Source of the DNA: Planctomycetaceae bacterium
Lineage (GTDB): Bacteria > Planctomycetota > Phycisphaerae > SM23-33
Length of the DNA: 51,751 nt
Direction: 5' to 3'
Assembly: GCA_021371965.1 (NCBI GenBank)
Contig: JAJFVE010000042.1
Location: 1-51,751, forward strand
Positions within the stretch are counted from its first letter, which is position 1. Every line of letters begins with the position of its first letter. The position numbers and the translations under genes were made by a program. The notes beneath the pieces were generated by a model, which worked only from the letters and a program-made list of their open reading frames with translations, made no database searches and was not told where the DNA came from. Below are positions 15,939-24,800 of the stretch, in pieces.

Positions 15939-18871
15939 TCCGCCGAAACGTCGGTGAATCGCGGGTCTTCAAAACGGTTGGCGCGGATGCGGGAGCCCAG
16001 CCCTTCCATCAGCTTGAAGCTGACGGCCTGGGGGCCGTATTCCATCGCGAAGTCCTCTCCGGCCGAGCGAAACAGCGTGTTATTCTCGACCACGGTCCCG
16101 GCGGTGAATCGCTTCTGCTTGAACGACAGCGCCGGGCCATCCTGAGTCACCAGCACGTTGCTGCGCAAGACGTTGTCGCTCATCTGGACTTTCTGGGCGA
16201 CGGTGACGTCGTTGAACTGCACGGCCGCCGCGGCAGCGGGGTCGCGGCTGTCCTGCCAGGTCCGCCGTCCGACCCAGACGGTGTTGCCCTCGACGAGGTT
16301 GGCGTTCTGATCGTACGCGACGATCTTGTGCTCGCGGTCGTCATAGGCGTACAGGGCGATCCCCTGCCGCGCGTTGTTGAAGATGAGGTTGTCGCGCAGG
16401 TAAGACCGGGACACGCCGTTGCTGAGCAGGATGCCCTCGCCCGCGTTGGTGTGGACCACGTCGCCGCTCATCACCAGTTCCGTGATGCGCCCATCGTTCT
16501 GGAACCCGGCGGCGCCGTTGCGATACGACAGGCACTTGCGGATCGTCACGCGCGAGTTGGGCAGCATGCGGCTGGCAAGGTACAGGCCCTGCGCGGTGTT
16601 GTCGTGAAACACGCAGCGCTCGATGAGGATGTCGTGCAGGTCCTCGGAGCCGCGCAGGCCCCACTTGTGGCCGCGGCTTTCGATGTTGCGCAGCACGATC
16701 TGGCTGGAGTTCTGCATATCCAGCCCGGCCGCGGCGCTGGCGCCGGCGGCGCCGCTGCTCACGAGCGTCAGCCCCTCCAACGTCACGTAGCGGCAGTGAT
16801 CCACGACCGCGCAGGCCAGTTGTCCCTCGATGACCACCCGATGACCGGGATACGCTGCGATGAGAATCGGTTCTTCGCCGGTTCCGCTTATCCCTCGCAA
16901 AATGAGCGGGTACTTGCCGGAATAGGTCCCTTCGCGAAACAGCACGGCGTCGCCGGCTTTGAGTTCGCGCCGAACGGATGCGAAGGTCGCGTACGGTTGG
17001 GCGGCGTCGTCGGCGCGGCCGGTGGTGTCGCTGCCGTTGGCGGCCACGTAGAAGATGCGCTGGGGATGATAGCCCAGTTTGGCCAGCAGCGACTGGAGGT
17101 TGCCGCGGTACCTGCTCTCGATGGTGTCGGGGGTGCTCAGGGCGGCGTCGGAATCGCTGGCGTCGGGGCCGAGCGGACCGGCGGTTCCGTATCCGTCACC
17201 ATCGTCGTCCCAATAGAACACGCCCACCCCGGTGCGCGATCCGCCGCCGGTCCAGTCCCGCAAGACCGCCGCGGGGCGAGCCCGGGCAATAGCGGCGGCT
17301 GGGGTCCCGACGGCCGTCCCCGGCGCTGCCGCGGGCGGAACCGCCACGACCTCAAAAGGCACCGCTGCCGCCAGCGGCTGAACGACCGCGTCCTGCGAGA
17401 CCGCGGCGCCGCCGGCGCCGCTGCGCGAGAAGTCGAACTTTTCCGGCGCGGCAAAATAGTTTACCGAGACGTCCCGGAACTTGGGGTCTTCAAACTTGTT
17501 GCCCTGGATGCGGTTGCTCAGGGCCGCCATCGCGGCGAATGTGACGGTTTGCGGCACGGACTCCAGGCATGCGCCCGGGCCCGCCATGCGATAGATGATG
17601 TTGTTCTCCACGCCCGTCACCGCCAGGAAGCGCCTCTGCTTGAAGCTCAGCGCCGGCCCGCGCTGCGTCACCAGCACGTTATCGCGAAAGATGTTGTCGC
17701 TCATCAGCACCGTCTGGGCAGTCGTCGAGTCGGTAAACTGCACGGCCGGGAAATTGAGCGGCTCGTACTGGCCGTTCCAGCCTCGCTGGCCCACCCAGAC
17801 GGTGTTGCGTTCGAAGAGGTTGCCGTTCTGGCTATAGGGAATGATCCCCGGGTTGGCGTCGTTGTACGTGTACATCACGATGCCTTGCTTGTTGTTGTTG
17901 TAGATCAGGTTGTCGCGCACCACCGCGCCCGAGACGCCGTTGATGAACGAGATGCCCGCCAGCGTGTTGGTGTGGAAGGAGTTGTTCTCCAGCAGCAGTT
18001 CCGTCACGCGGCCGTTGTGCTGGAAGCCGTTGCGCCCGTTGCGGTAGGACAGGCTGTTGCGCAGGGTCACGCGCGTGTTGGCCAGATCGCGGCAGCCCAG
18101 GTACACGCCGTGTTCGCCGGGGTTGTCGTGCAGCACGCAGCTTTCCATGAGAATGTCGTGAAGGTCCTGCATGCCGTGTACGCCCCACTTGTGCCCGCGC
18201 GATTCGATGTTGCGCAGCACGATGCGGCTGGAGTAATGCATCGAGACGCCCGCGGCGCTGGCGCCGGAGCTACTGATGAGCGTCAGGGAGTCGAAGGTCA
18301 GGTTGCGGCACTCTTCCAGGCCCACGCAGCACGATGCGCCGTCGATCACGACGCGATGACCGGGATATGCGGCCACCAGGATCGGCTGATCGTCGCTGCC
18401 GGCGACTTTCTGGCAGACGACAGGATATTTGCCCTTGTACGTTCCCGCCAGAAACAAGACCGCGTCGCCGGCTCGCAGCCGCCCCACCACCGCATCGAAG
18501 GTGGCGAAAGGCTTCGTCAGCGCGTCGGCCTGGGCAGAGGCGTTGTTGCCGTTGACGGCGATATAGAAGATTCGCCCCGGCCGATAGCCGCGCTTGGCCA
18601 GCAGGGCGCCGATGTTGTCGCCGTACTTGGCCTTGACCGTGTCGGGCGTGTTGACCAGGGCGTCCGAGTCGTCGGCGTCGGCCCCGAGCGGACTGGCCGG
18701 ACCGTAGCCGTCGCCGTCGTGGTCGATGTACAGCGACCCCGCCCCCGGCAGCCGCGCCGGCTCCGACGGCGAACCGATCTGCGCATCCGCTTCGGTCGTC
18801 GCTTGAGTGTTTGCCCCTAAAAGAACTGAAAAGACCGCAAGCATAACGGAGACTTTTGGCGTGGTTGGCAT
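15869..18871 (-). CDS. Secreted right-handed beta-helix protein made of two tandem copies
   Basis: A 1000-aa protein with a signal peptide (SVMLAVFSVLLGANTQA) and a GGGAGG ribosome-binding site. It is an internal duplication: residues of about 46-480 and about 552-990 are homologous. Each copy begins with a calcium-loop motif (YIDHDGDGYGPASPLG and YWDDDGDGYGTAGPLG), then PDT...LLAKxGYxPxRIFY, then parallel beta-helix rungs (SSRIVLRNIESRGHKWGVHG, DLHDILMESCVLHDN, VTLRNSLSYRNGRNGFQHNGRVTELLLENNSFHTN), and closes with YFAAPEKFDFS. Such proteins often bind or cleave polysaccharides, but no catalytic residues can be assigned. It has no PEP-CTERM. The opposite strand is also open over nearly the same span; the sense strand is chosen on signal peptide, repeat structure and ribosome-binding site. 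Its 3' end overlaps the deacetylase gene. Confidence 0.88.
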   Translation of the reverse strand: MPTTPKVSVMLAVFSVLLGANTQATTEADAQIGSPSEPARLPGAGSLYIDHDGDGYGPASPLGADADDSDALVNTPDTVKAKYGDNIGALLAKRGYRPGRIFYIAVNGNNASAQADALTKPFATFDAVVGRLRAGDAVLFLAGTYKGKYPVVCQKVAGSDDQPILVAAYPGHRVVIDGASCCVGLEECRNLTFDSLTLISSSGASAAGVSMHYSSRIVLRNIESRGHKWGVHGMQDLHDILMESCVLHDNPGEHGVYLGCRDLANTRVTLRNSLSYRNGRNGFQHNGRVTELLLENNSFHTNTLAGISFINGVSGAVVRDNLIYNNNKQGIVMYTYNDANPGIIPYSQNGNLFERNTVWVGQRGWNGQYEPLNFPAVQFTDSTTAQTVLMSDNIFRDNVLVTQRGPALSFKQRRFLAVTGVENNIIYRMAGPGACLESVPQTVTFAAMAALSNRIQGNKFEDPKFRDVSVNYFAAPEKFDFSRSGAGGAAVSQDAVVQPLAAAVPFEVVAVPPAAAPGTAVGTPAAAIARARPAAVLRDWTGGGSRTGVGVFYWDDDGDGYGTAGPLGPDASDSDAALSTPDTIESRYRGNLQSLLAKLGYHPQRIFYVAANGSDTTGRADDAAQPYATFASVRRELKAGDAVLFREGTYSGKYPLILRGISGTGEEPILIAAYPGHRVVIEGQLACAVVDHCRYVTLEGLTLVSSGAAGASAAAGLDMQNSSQIVLRNIESRGHKWGLRGSEDLHDILIERCVFHDNTAQGLYLASRMLPNSRVTIRKCLSYRNGAAGFQNDGRITELVMSGDVVHTNAGEGILLSNGVSRSYLRDNLIFNNARQGIALYAYDDREHKIVAYDQNANLVEGNTVWVGRRTWQDSRDPAAAAAVQFNDVTVAQKVQMSDNVLRSNVLVTQDGPALSFKQKRFTAGTVVENNTLFRSAGEDFAMEYGPQAVSFKLMEGLGSRIRANRFEDPRFTDVSADYFARPEKFDFSKAPAAAAAPQP

Positions 18872-19010
18872 GGGTCTCCCTCCCGTGGTGTGCCTATGGG
18901 ATTCTATTCAGTGTCCAGCGCGCCACTGCGGGAAATGACTCTGATTGCGGACTGCGAATAAACAGCAGAACGTCGCACTGAGAAAATGCAGTCCCCAATC
19001 CGTGTTCGTC

Positions 19011-20453
19011 TTACGCTTCGCCGGATTCTTCGCCGAAGGCGGCCGCAGGAAGGTCGGGCACGGGGCGTCGCGCGACCGGCCTGCGCCAATGACCGCTGAG
19101 GTAGTACGCCAGGCTGGCCAGCATCGAGACGGCAAAGCTGGCTGCCATCGCGTACCAGACGCCGTTGAGACCCATGCGATGCGACAACCACACCGCCAGC
19201 GGCACGCGAACCGCCCACAGGCTCACCAGCGAGAAGATCGTGGTCATCATCGTGTGACCCGCGCCGTTGATGACGCCGTTGGTGACGAACATGAAGGCGA
19301 AGAACACGTAGCACGAGCCGACAATGCGCAGGTAGTCGCTGCCCAGGCGAATCACGTTCTCGTCGTTGATGAAGATTCGCATCAGCAGCGTCGGAACGCC
19401 CACCGCCAGCGCCGATGCCGCCAGCGTGAAGCCCCCGGTGAGCACGCAGCCCCACAGCACGATCTGGCGAATGCGGTGGTGCTTGCCGGCCCCGATGTTC
19501 TGCCCGGCCAGCATCGAGACCGCCATGCTCAACGCCAAGGCCGGCATGAACGCCAGCATGTCGATACGCATGGCAATGCCGAAGGCCGCCGTCGCGCTGT
19601 CACCGAAGCTGTTGACGATGCCTACCACGAACACCATGCTCACCGACACCAGCGATTGCTGCAGCGCCGAGGGAATCCCGATGCGCGTCGTGATCCAGGC
19701 GGTGCGGCCGTCGAAAGCCCTCCAATTCAGCGTCGGGGCCACCAGGTTCTTCTGACGCCGCAGCACCACCACCAGCGCCCCCAGCGCCACGCCCTGGGCA
19801 ATCAGCGTCGCCCACGCCGTTCCGTTGAGCCCCAGTGCCGGAACCTTCATCCAGCCCAGCATGAGTACCGGGTCCAATACGGCGTTGATCCCCACGGCCA
19901 CGGCCTGGTAGTACAGCGGCGTCCTGGAGTCGCCGGTCCCCTGGAGCATGCTGCGCGTCAGGAACAGGCCGTAGCCTGTCGGCAGGGACAACAGGAAGAT
20001 ACGCATGTAGCCCTCGGCCAGGGGCAGAACCTCGCCCTTGGCGCCCATCGCCCGCAGGATCGCCGGCGTGAGGAGCTCCCCCACGGCCACCAGCACCAGG
20101 CTGCACGCCGCGACGAGAATGGTCGAGCTGTTCACAACGCGGCGGATGGCCTCGCTGTCTTTGGCGCCGAAATGCTGCGAGATCAAGATGCTCGATGCCA
20201 GCGTCAGCCCCGCCCCGGCCGCGATCAGCACGAACACCACCGGCATGCTCAGGGCGATGGCCGCCATCGCGTTCTCGCCCAGGTACTGCCCCACCCAGAA
20301 GGCGTTGATGAGGCTGTGGCCCATCTGCAGGGCGTTTCCGGCCAGCATCGGCAGCGAGAACATGATCAGGTGCCTCGGGATGCTGCCGATGGTGAGGTCG
20401 CGTCCCCGCAGAGGCAACGCGGCAAGGGAGGGTTTGGCGCTCTGGTCTGTCAT
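19011..20453 (-). CDS. MATE family multidrug/Na+ antiporter
   Basis: A 480-aa inner-membrane transporter with about 12 hydrophobic segments. Typical MATE sequence is seen: LIMFSLPMLAGNALQMGHSLINAFWVGQYLGENAMAAIALSMPVVFVLIA near the N-terminus, SILISQHFGAKDSEAIRRVV, and the second half repeating the pattern (IGIPSALQQSLVSVSMVFVVGIVNSFGDSATAAFGIAMRID, AVSMLAGQNIGAGK). I start at the ATG at 20453 (MTDQSAKPS); an ATG 11 codons upstream is possible. Substrate is unknown. It lies 49 nt after cobQ on the same strand, so it may be co-transcribed with the corrinoid genes, but there is no evidence of shared function. Confidence 0.9.
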   Translation of the reverse strand: MTDQSAKPSLAALPLRGRDLTIGSIPRHLIMFSLPMLAGNALQMGHSLINAFWVGQYLGENAMAAIALSMPVVFVLIAAGAGLTLASSILISQHFGAKDSEAIRRVVNSSTILVAACSLVLVAVGELLTPAILRAMGAKGEVLPLAEGYMRIFLLSLPTGYGLFLTRSMLQGTGDSRTPLYYQAVAVGINAVLDPVLMLGWMKVPALGLNGTAWATLIAQGVALGALVVVLRRQKNLVAPTLNWRAFDGRTAWITTRIGIPSALQQSLVSVSMVFVVGIVNSFGDSATAAFGIAMRIDMLAFMPALALSMAVSMLAGQNIGAGKHHRIRQIVLWGCVLTGGFTLAASALAVGVPTLLMRIFINDENVIRLGSDYLRIVGSCYVFFAFMFVTNGVINGAGHTMMTTIFSLVSLWAVRVPLAVWLSHRMGLNGVWYAMAASFAVSMLASLAYYLSGHWRRPVARRPVPDLPAAAFGEESGEA

Positions 20454-20502
20454 ACAACGATGGCTTTCAAGCCCGCGATTAGACACTCCCGACGGCGCGT
20501 TG

Positions 20503-22023
20503 TCAAAGCCCCACGATCTCCGACAGTCGTTTCATGTCCAGGTGCTTTCGGAAATGCTCGGCCAGCAGATCGTATTGCTTGTCGCGAAATGCCGCGATCG
20601 ACTGCGATGACTCGTCATCGAACTGGTCGGCCAGATGCGGGCACAGTTCCCTCAGAAATGCACGCCGGAACTCCACCACGTCGAACAGCCCGTGCAGGTA
20701 CGTGCCCCAGACCTTTCCGTCGGCGCTGATGCAGCCGTCGAGGCCGGGCGAGGCCTTGCCGTTGCGGGTGGCGATCTCCAGGGCCCCTTCCATCGCGGCT
20801 GGCTGCTGCGTGACGCCCATGTGGATTTCGTACCCATCCACGCGCTGCCCGAGGCTCCGCCATATGCCCGCGGTGCGCGTAAGCGTCTTGTCGGCGGCCA
20901 GCGTCGTCTGCAGGTCCAGCACCCCCAGGCCGGCGGTCTGTCCGGGCGGGCCTTCCACGCCGCGGGGATCGTCGATGCTCGCGCCGAGCATCTGGTAGCC
21001 GCCGCACACGCCGCCGAGCCGCCCGCCGGACTGCAAATAGCTTTTCAACGCCGCGTCCCACCCGACTTGGCGCATCCAATCGAGGTCGCTGCGCACGTTC
21101 TTGGCCCCGGGCAGGATCACCAGGTCGTACCCGACAAGCCGGCGCGGCCGGGCGAGGTAATGCAGGTTCACCACGCCCTCGCGCTGCAGCGGACCAAAGT
21201 CGGTGAAGTTCGAGATGTGCGGCAGGCGGATCACGGCGATATTGATGCGCCCGCTGACAGGCCCGGCCGGCGGGTCGATAACGGTGTCCAGCGGCATGCC
21301 GTCCTCGGAGTCGATCTGCACGTGGTAGAAAAACGGCACCAGGCCCAGCATGGGCACGCCCGTGCGAGCGGCGAGCCACGCCATGCCGTCGTCGAACAGC
21401 CGCGCGTCGCCGCGGAAGCGGTTGATCACCACGCCCGCCACGGCTGCACGGTCATGCGGGGGAATCACGTCCAGCGTTCCGACGATCTGGGCGAAGACGC
21501 CACCGCGGTCGATGTCGGCCACCAGTAGCACCGGCGCGTCGGCGGCAGCGGCCATGCGGAAGTTCACGAAATCGCGCGGACGAAGATTCACCTCGGCGCA
21601 CGAGCCTGCGCCTTCCATCACCACCAGGTCGTACTGGTCGCGCAGGCGGTCGAGGCTCGAGCGGGCGGCGGCAAAGAGAGCGTCAGTGTCGGCAAAGTAG
21701 TCGGCCGCGCTGCTGACGCCGACGGCCTTGCCATGCACAATGACCTGGGCGTGGATATCGGCGGAGGGCTTGAGCAGCACCGGATTCATGTCGACAGTGG
21801 GTTCGAGCCCGGCGGCCTGGGCCTGCACGACCTGCGCGCGGCCCATCTCGCCGCCGTCGAGAGTAACGTAGGAATTGTTGGACATGTTCTGCGCCTTGAA
21901 AGGCGACACGCGCAGGCCCATGTCGCGGAAGATCCGGCACAGCGCCGTCACCACGATGCTCTTGCCGACATCGGACCCGGTGCCCAGAACGGCCAGAACT
22001 TTTCCGCGCGGGGTGGGCGCCAT
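20503..22023 (-). CDS. cobQ: Cobyric acid synthase
   Basis: A 506-aa glutamine-dependent amidotransferase that amidates four side chains of adenosylcobyrinic a,c-diamide in corrinoid synthesis. The N-terminal dethiobiotin-synthetase-like ATPase has the P-loop GTGSDVGKS (about 15-23) and the signature SPFKAQNMSNNSYVT, with ADIDRGGVFAQIVGTLDV further on. The class I glutaminase domain has the nucleophile Cys in GGVCGGYQMLG (about residue 335) and a late His in TYLHGLFD. It starts 5 nt after an ABC ATPase of the corrinoid/iron type and probably shares its transcript, so uptake and completion of corrinoids are encoded together. The full de novo pathway is not in the window. Confidence 0.96.
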   Translation of the reverse strand: MAPTPRGKVLAVLGTGSDVGKSIVVTALCRIFRDMGLRVSPFKAQNMSNNSYVTLDGGEMGRAQVVQAQAAGLEPTVDMNPVLLKPSADIHAQVIVHGKAVGVSSAADYFADTDALFAAARSSLDRLRDQYDLVVMEGAGSCAEVNLRPRDFVNFRMAAAADAPVLLVADIDRGGVFAQIVGTLDVIPPHDRAAVAGVVINRFRGDARLFDDGMAWLAARTGVPMLGLVPFFYHVQIDSEDGMPLDTVIDPPAGPVSGRINIAVIRLPHISNFTDFGPLQREGVVNLHYLARPRRLVGYDLVILPGAKNVRSDLDWMRQVGWDAALKSYLQSGGRLGGVCGGYQMLGASIDDPRGVEGPPGQTAGLGVLDLQTTLAADKTLTRTAGIWRSLGQRVDGYEIHMGVTQQPAAMEGALEIATRNGKASPGLDGCISADGKVWGTYLHGLFDVVEFRRAFLRELCPHLADQFDDESSQSIAAFRDKQYDLLAEHFRKHLDMKRLSEIVGL

Positions 22024-22028
22024 GGCAA

Positions 22029-22820
22029 TTACTCCGCCGTCACAATCGGCACGGCGCGGCCGGGTACATCGATGAGGCGGATGGTGACGCCGTAGGTCTG
22101 GGCCAGCACGTCGCTGCGCATGACGTCCCTGGCCGGGCCGTCGGCGACTACATGGCCGCCCCGCATCAGGACCAGTTCGTCGGCGAACTGGGCGGCAAGA
22201 TTCACGTCGTGGCTGACGCAGACGACGGCCATCTCCCAGTCATGCGCTAGTCGCTGCATCATCTGGTGGATTTTGAGCTGGTGCTTGATATCGAGGTTGC
22301 TGGTGGGCTCGTCGAGCAGCAGCACCTGCGGCTGCTGGGCCAGCGCTCGGGCGATCATGACGCGCTGCGCCTCGCCGCCGGAAAGTTCGCTCAGTGTGCG
22401 GTCGGCGAAGTCCAGCGTGTCGGTCATCTCCATCGCCGCCCGCGCGACGTTGCGGTCCTGCTTGCCGGCCAGGCCCAGCACGCCCACGTGCGCGAAACGC
22501 CCCATCAGCACCAGTTCACTGACGGTGAAGGCAAACGCCGAGGTGGGGAACTGCGGCACGTATGCCATCACGCGGGCCAGGGCCTTGCGCGAATATTTCG
22601 ATAGTTCCTTGCCGTCCAGGCGGATGGACCCGCCCTGCGGCCGCAGCCATCCCAGCAGGCACCGCAGCAGCGTGGTCTTGCCCGAGCCATTGGGCCCCAG
22701 CAGCGCCAGCAGCCGCCCGGCGGCGGCGTTGATGCTGACATCGTGCAGCACCGGCGGCTGGTCCGGGCGATAGCGGAAGTTCAGGTCGGCCGCTTTGAGC
22801 ACGTGCGATTGGTTGCTCAT
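22029..22820 (-). CDS. ABC transporter ATP-binding protein, corrinoid/siderophore type
   Basis: A 263-aa ATPase energising the adjacent fused binding-protein/permease. Walker A is GPNGSGKTT (about 40-48), signature LSELSGGEAQRVMIARAL, Walker B VLLLDEPTSNLD, then the switch His in VCVSHDVNLAAQFAD. This arrangement is that of the BtuD/FecE group. The start is the ATG at 22820 (MSNQSHVLKAADL), which overlaps the end of the permease gene by 4 nt; the frame stays open further upstream but there runs antisense-free through the permease in another frame. The neighbouring cobQ points to cobalamin or cobinamide as substrate; an iron chelate is the main alternative. Confidence 0.93.
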   Translation of the reverse strand: MSNQSHVLKAADLNFRYRPDQPPVLHDVSINAAAGRLLALLGPNGSGKTTLLRCLLGWLRPQGGSIRLDGKELSKYSRKALARVMAYVPQFPTSAFAFTVSELVLMGRFAHVGVLGLAGKQDRNVARAAMEMTDTLDFADRTLSELSGGEAQRVMIARALAQQPQVLLLDEPTSNLDIKHQLKIHQMMQRLAHDWEMAVVCVSHDVNLAAQFADELVLMRGGHVVADGPARDVMRSDVLAQTYGVTIRLIDVPGRAVPIVTAE

Positions 22821-24721
22821 AGCTCGCCTCGTCGCCCGCGGCGTCGCAGCAGGAAGATGAAGAACGGCCCGCCCGCCATCGCCGTCACCACGCCCACGGG
22901 CAGTTCGCCGTGGCGCGACACTTCGTCGGCCCAGCGGCACAGCGTGTCGGCGCCGATGAGAAACAGCGCCCCGGCCACGGCCGAGACGATCATCAGCCGG
23001 CGGTGGTCGGGCCCGAGCACCATGCGGCACAGGTGCGGGACGATGAGGCCGACGAACCCGATCGGTCCGGCCAGCGCGACGGCGGCGGCTGTCATCAGCG
23101 CGACGATGGTGAAGATCTCGATCCGCAGGCGGTGCACGTTGACGCCGCTGGATGCGGCGACCTCGTCGCCCAGGCCCAGGGCGTTGAGGGCGGAGCTGCG
23201 CAGCATGAGGCAGGCCCAGCCGCCCAGGACCATCGCCCAGCACACCGCCAGCAGCCACGGACGGAACCAGAGGTACTCGGGAATCTTGCCCATGCCCCAG
23301 CCGATGAAGGCGATCATCTCCTCCTGCTTGACGAACTGCAGGATCACCAGGATGAGCGCCCCGTTGAACACGTTGACGATCACGCCCGACAGCAGCAGCA
23401 CGTACGGGTCCAGCCGCCCGCGACGCTGGGCGATGCCGTACACGATCGCCGCTGTCGCCAGCGCCGCGGCCATCGCCAGGGCCGGCGTCGTCAGCCAACT
23501 CGGCAGCACGGTGGCCACCGCCAGCGACCCGCCCAGCAGCACGCCCACGCCGGCGCCGCTGGAAATGCCCAGCAGGTAAGGCTCGGCCAGCGGGTTTCGC
23601 ATCAGGCCCTGCAGCGCCAGACCGCCGGTGGCCAGGGCCATGCCCACCGCCGCCGCGGCCAGGATGCGGTACAGAATCACGCGATCCATGACGTCCAGCC
23701 AGGATTTATCAGCCGGGGCTGTGGTCGCCCACAGCGCCTCGCCGTGAAGGACCTTCGCCAGGCGCGCAGTGTACGCGGCCAAGTGACCGGCTGGCATGGA
23801 CCAGTCGGCGTCTTCGACAACTTCGATCCGCCGCGGCCAGCCCTGCCCGCGACCCAGGTTGCTCCAGTATCGCCGCGCGTCGTGCGCGCGGCCGGGCATG
23901 CACTGGCAGAAGACAATCTCCGGCCGAGCGTCAATGACCGTCTTGGACGTCGGCTGCACCCACCCGACGTGGCTGTCGTGCAGGATATTCGTGCCGCCGG
24001 CGGCAGTGACCATGTCGTCGATAAACGTGCCGCGCCCCGCGCTGGAGAGGTCCTCAAAGCCCAGGGCGAAGAGCACGGTGGGCTTTGGCAGACTCGCGGT
24101 CTGGCGCGTCACGTCGGCCAGCTTGCCGCGAAAGTCAGCGGCGGCCTTCTTGCCGACTGCCAGTTTGCCGGTCAAGACGCCCAGGCGTTCCATCGCGGCG
24201 GGGATGTCGTCGAGCCGCTCGATGGTGAATCGTTCGATTCGCAGATCGGGCCGGATCTGCTTGATCGGCTCGAAATGTTTGAGCTCCAACTGGGCGATGA
24301 CGATGTCGGGTTCGGTCTGGAGTATCGGCTGGGCCCGAATGTTGAGCGCGTCGCCCACGACGGGACGGGTCTGCCCAGCGGGCAGGCGGCAGTAGCTTGA
24401 GACGCCCACGACATGGTCGCCCAGCCCCATCTGGAACAGCAGGGACGTTACGGCCGGGGCGATCGAAACAATGCGCGGATGCGGCGCCTCGGGCATGGCG
24501 GCGCTGCGGCGGCAGCCTGGAACGAACACAACAGCGGCGCCGAGGCTAACGAGAACAGTCGCGCAAACCGCCAGATGAACGCAGCGCAGGCTCCTGGATC
24601 GCGACTGCGTCCCGAAGGGACGCCAGAATTTAGCCGGGGGCGTGAGCCCCCGGTGGAGAGTCTCATGAGACTCCAGCCCCGAAGGGGCGGCAGGTTTTGA
24701 AGATGCCACCTGGCAAGTCAT
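22817..24721 (-). CDS. Fused periplasmic binding protein and FecCD-type permease (BtuF-BtuC-like)
   Basis: One continuous frame of about 634 aa joins two normally separate importer subunits. Residues of about 48-70 are a hydrophobic signal or anchor ending in VFVPGC, a possible lipobox. About 81-340 is a BtuF-type binding domain (PRIVSIAPAVTSLLFQMGLGDHVVGVSSYC, EPDIVIAQLE, FALGFEDLSSAGRGTFIDDMVTAAGG). About 345-634 is a FecCD permease (ALATGGLALQGLMRNPLAEPYLLGISSGAGVG, GPIGFVGLIVPHLCRMVLGPDHR). The usual first permease helix is absent: the chain passes directly from the periplasmic domain into what is normally helix 2. The first about 45 residues come from a hairpin repeat, so the translation start is uncertain: ATG 24721, or GTG 24772. 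ATPase and cobQ follow. Confidence 0.85.
   Translation of the reverse strand: MTCQVASSKPAAPSGLESHETLHRGLTPPAKFWRPFGTQSRSRSLRCVHLAVCATVLVSLGAAVVFVPGCRRSAAMPEAPHPRIVSIAPAVTSLLFQMGLGDHVVGVSSYCRLPAGQTRPVVGDALNIRAQPILQTEPDIVIAQLELKHFEPIKQIRPDLRIERFTIERLDDIPAAMERLGVLTGKLAVGKKAAADFRGKLADVTRQTASLPKPTVLFALGFEDLSSAGRGTFIDDMVTAAGGTNILHDSHVGWVQPTSKTVIDARPEIVFCQCMPGRAHDARRYWSNLGRGQGWPRRIEVVEDADWSMPAGHLAAYTARLAKVLHGEALWATTAPADKSWLDVMDRVILYRILAAAAVGMALATGGLALQGLMRNPLAEPYLLGISSGAGVGVLLGGSLAVATVLPSWLTTPALAMAAALATAAIVYGIAQRRGRLDPYVLLLSGVIVNVFNGALILVILQFVKQEEMIAFIGWGMGKIPEYLWFRPWLLAVCWAMVLGGWACLMLRSSALNALGLGDEVAASSGVNVHRLRIEIFTIVALMTAAAVALAGPIGFVGLIVPHLCRMVLGPDHRRLMIVSAVAGALFLIGADTLCRWADEVSRHGELPVGVVTAMAGGPFFIFLLRRRGRRGEL
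24609..24692. repeat. REP-like cluster of four hairpins at the 5' end of the fused importer gene
   Basis: Four inverted repeats follow each other: GTCCCGAAGGGAC (24609-24621), CCGGGGGC-GTGA-GCCCCCGG (24634-24653), the 12-bp palindrome GTCTCATGAGAC (24659-24670) and GCCCC-GAA-GGGGC (24676-24688). This looks like a dispersed extragenic palindromic element. It lies inside the open frame of the importer and supplies its first residues, which look unlike a normal protein N-terminus. Confidence 0.7.
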
Positions 24722-24800
24722 TCCATCATTCCGAATCTGTACGCGCTGGCGCGGCAATTGCAGAAAGGGCACCGTCCCAGACAGCGGGCCAGTCCCATTC

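Noticed and set aside
15692..18820. 1042-codon open frame on the plus strand, longer than the beta-helix gene opposite to it
   Set aside because: It is the antisense of the duplicated beta-helix gene. It lacks a ribosome-binding site and signal, and its sequence has no recognisable family, while the minus strand has a signal peptide, calcium loops and repeats.
18945..20729. 594-codon plus-strand frame opposite the MATE transporter
   Set aside because: His/Gln/Arg-rich composition typical of antisense translation; the MATE membrane pattern is unambiguous.
24722..24800. Cobalamin riboswitch before the importer and cobQ
   Set aside because: Only about 80 nt separate nnrD from the importer start, and no B12-box (GCCACTG) is seen there.
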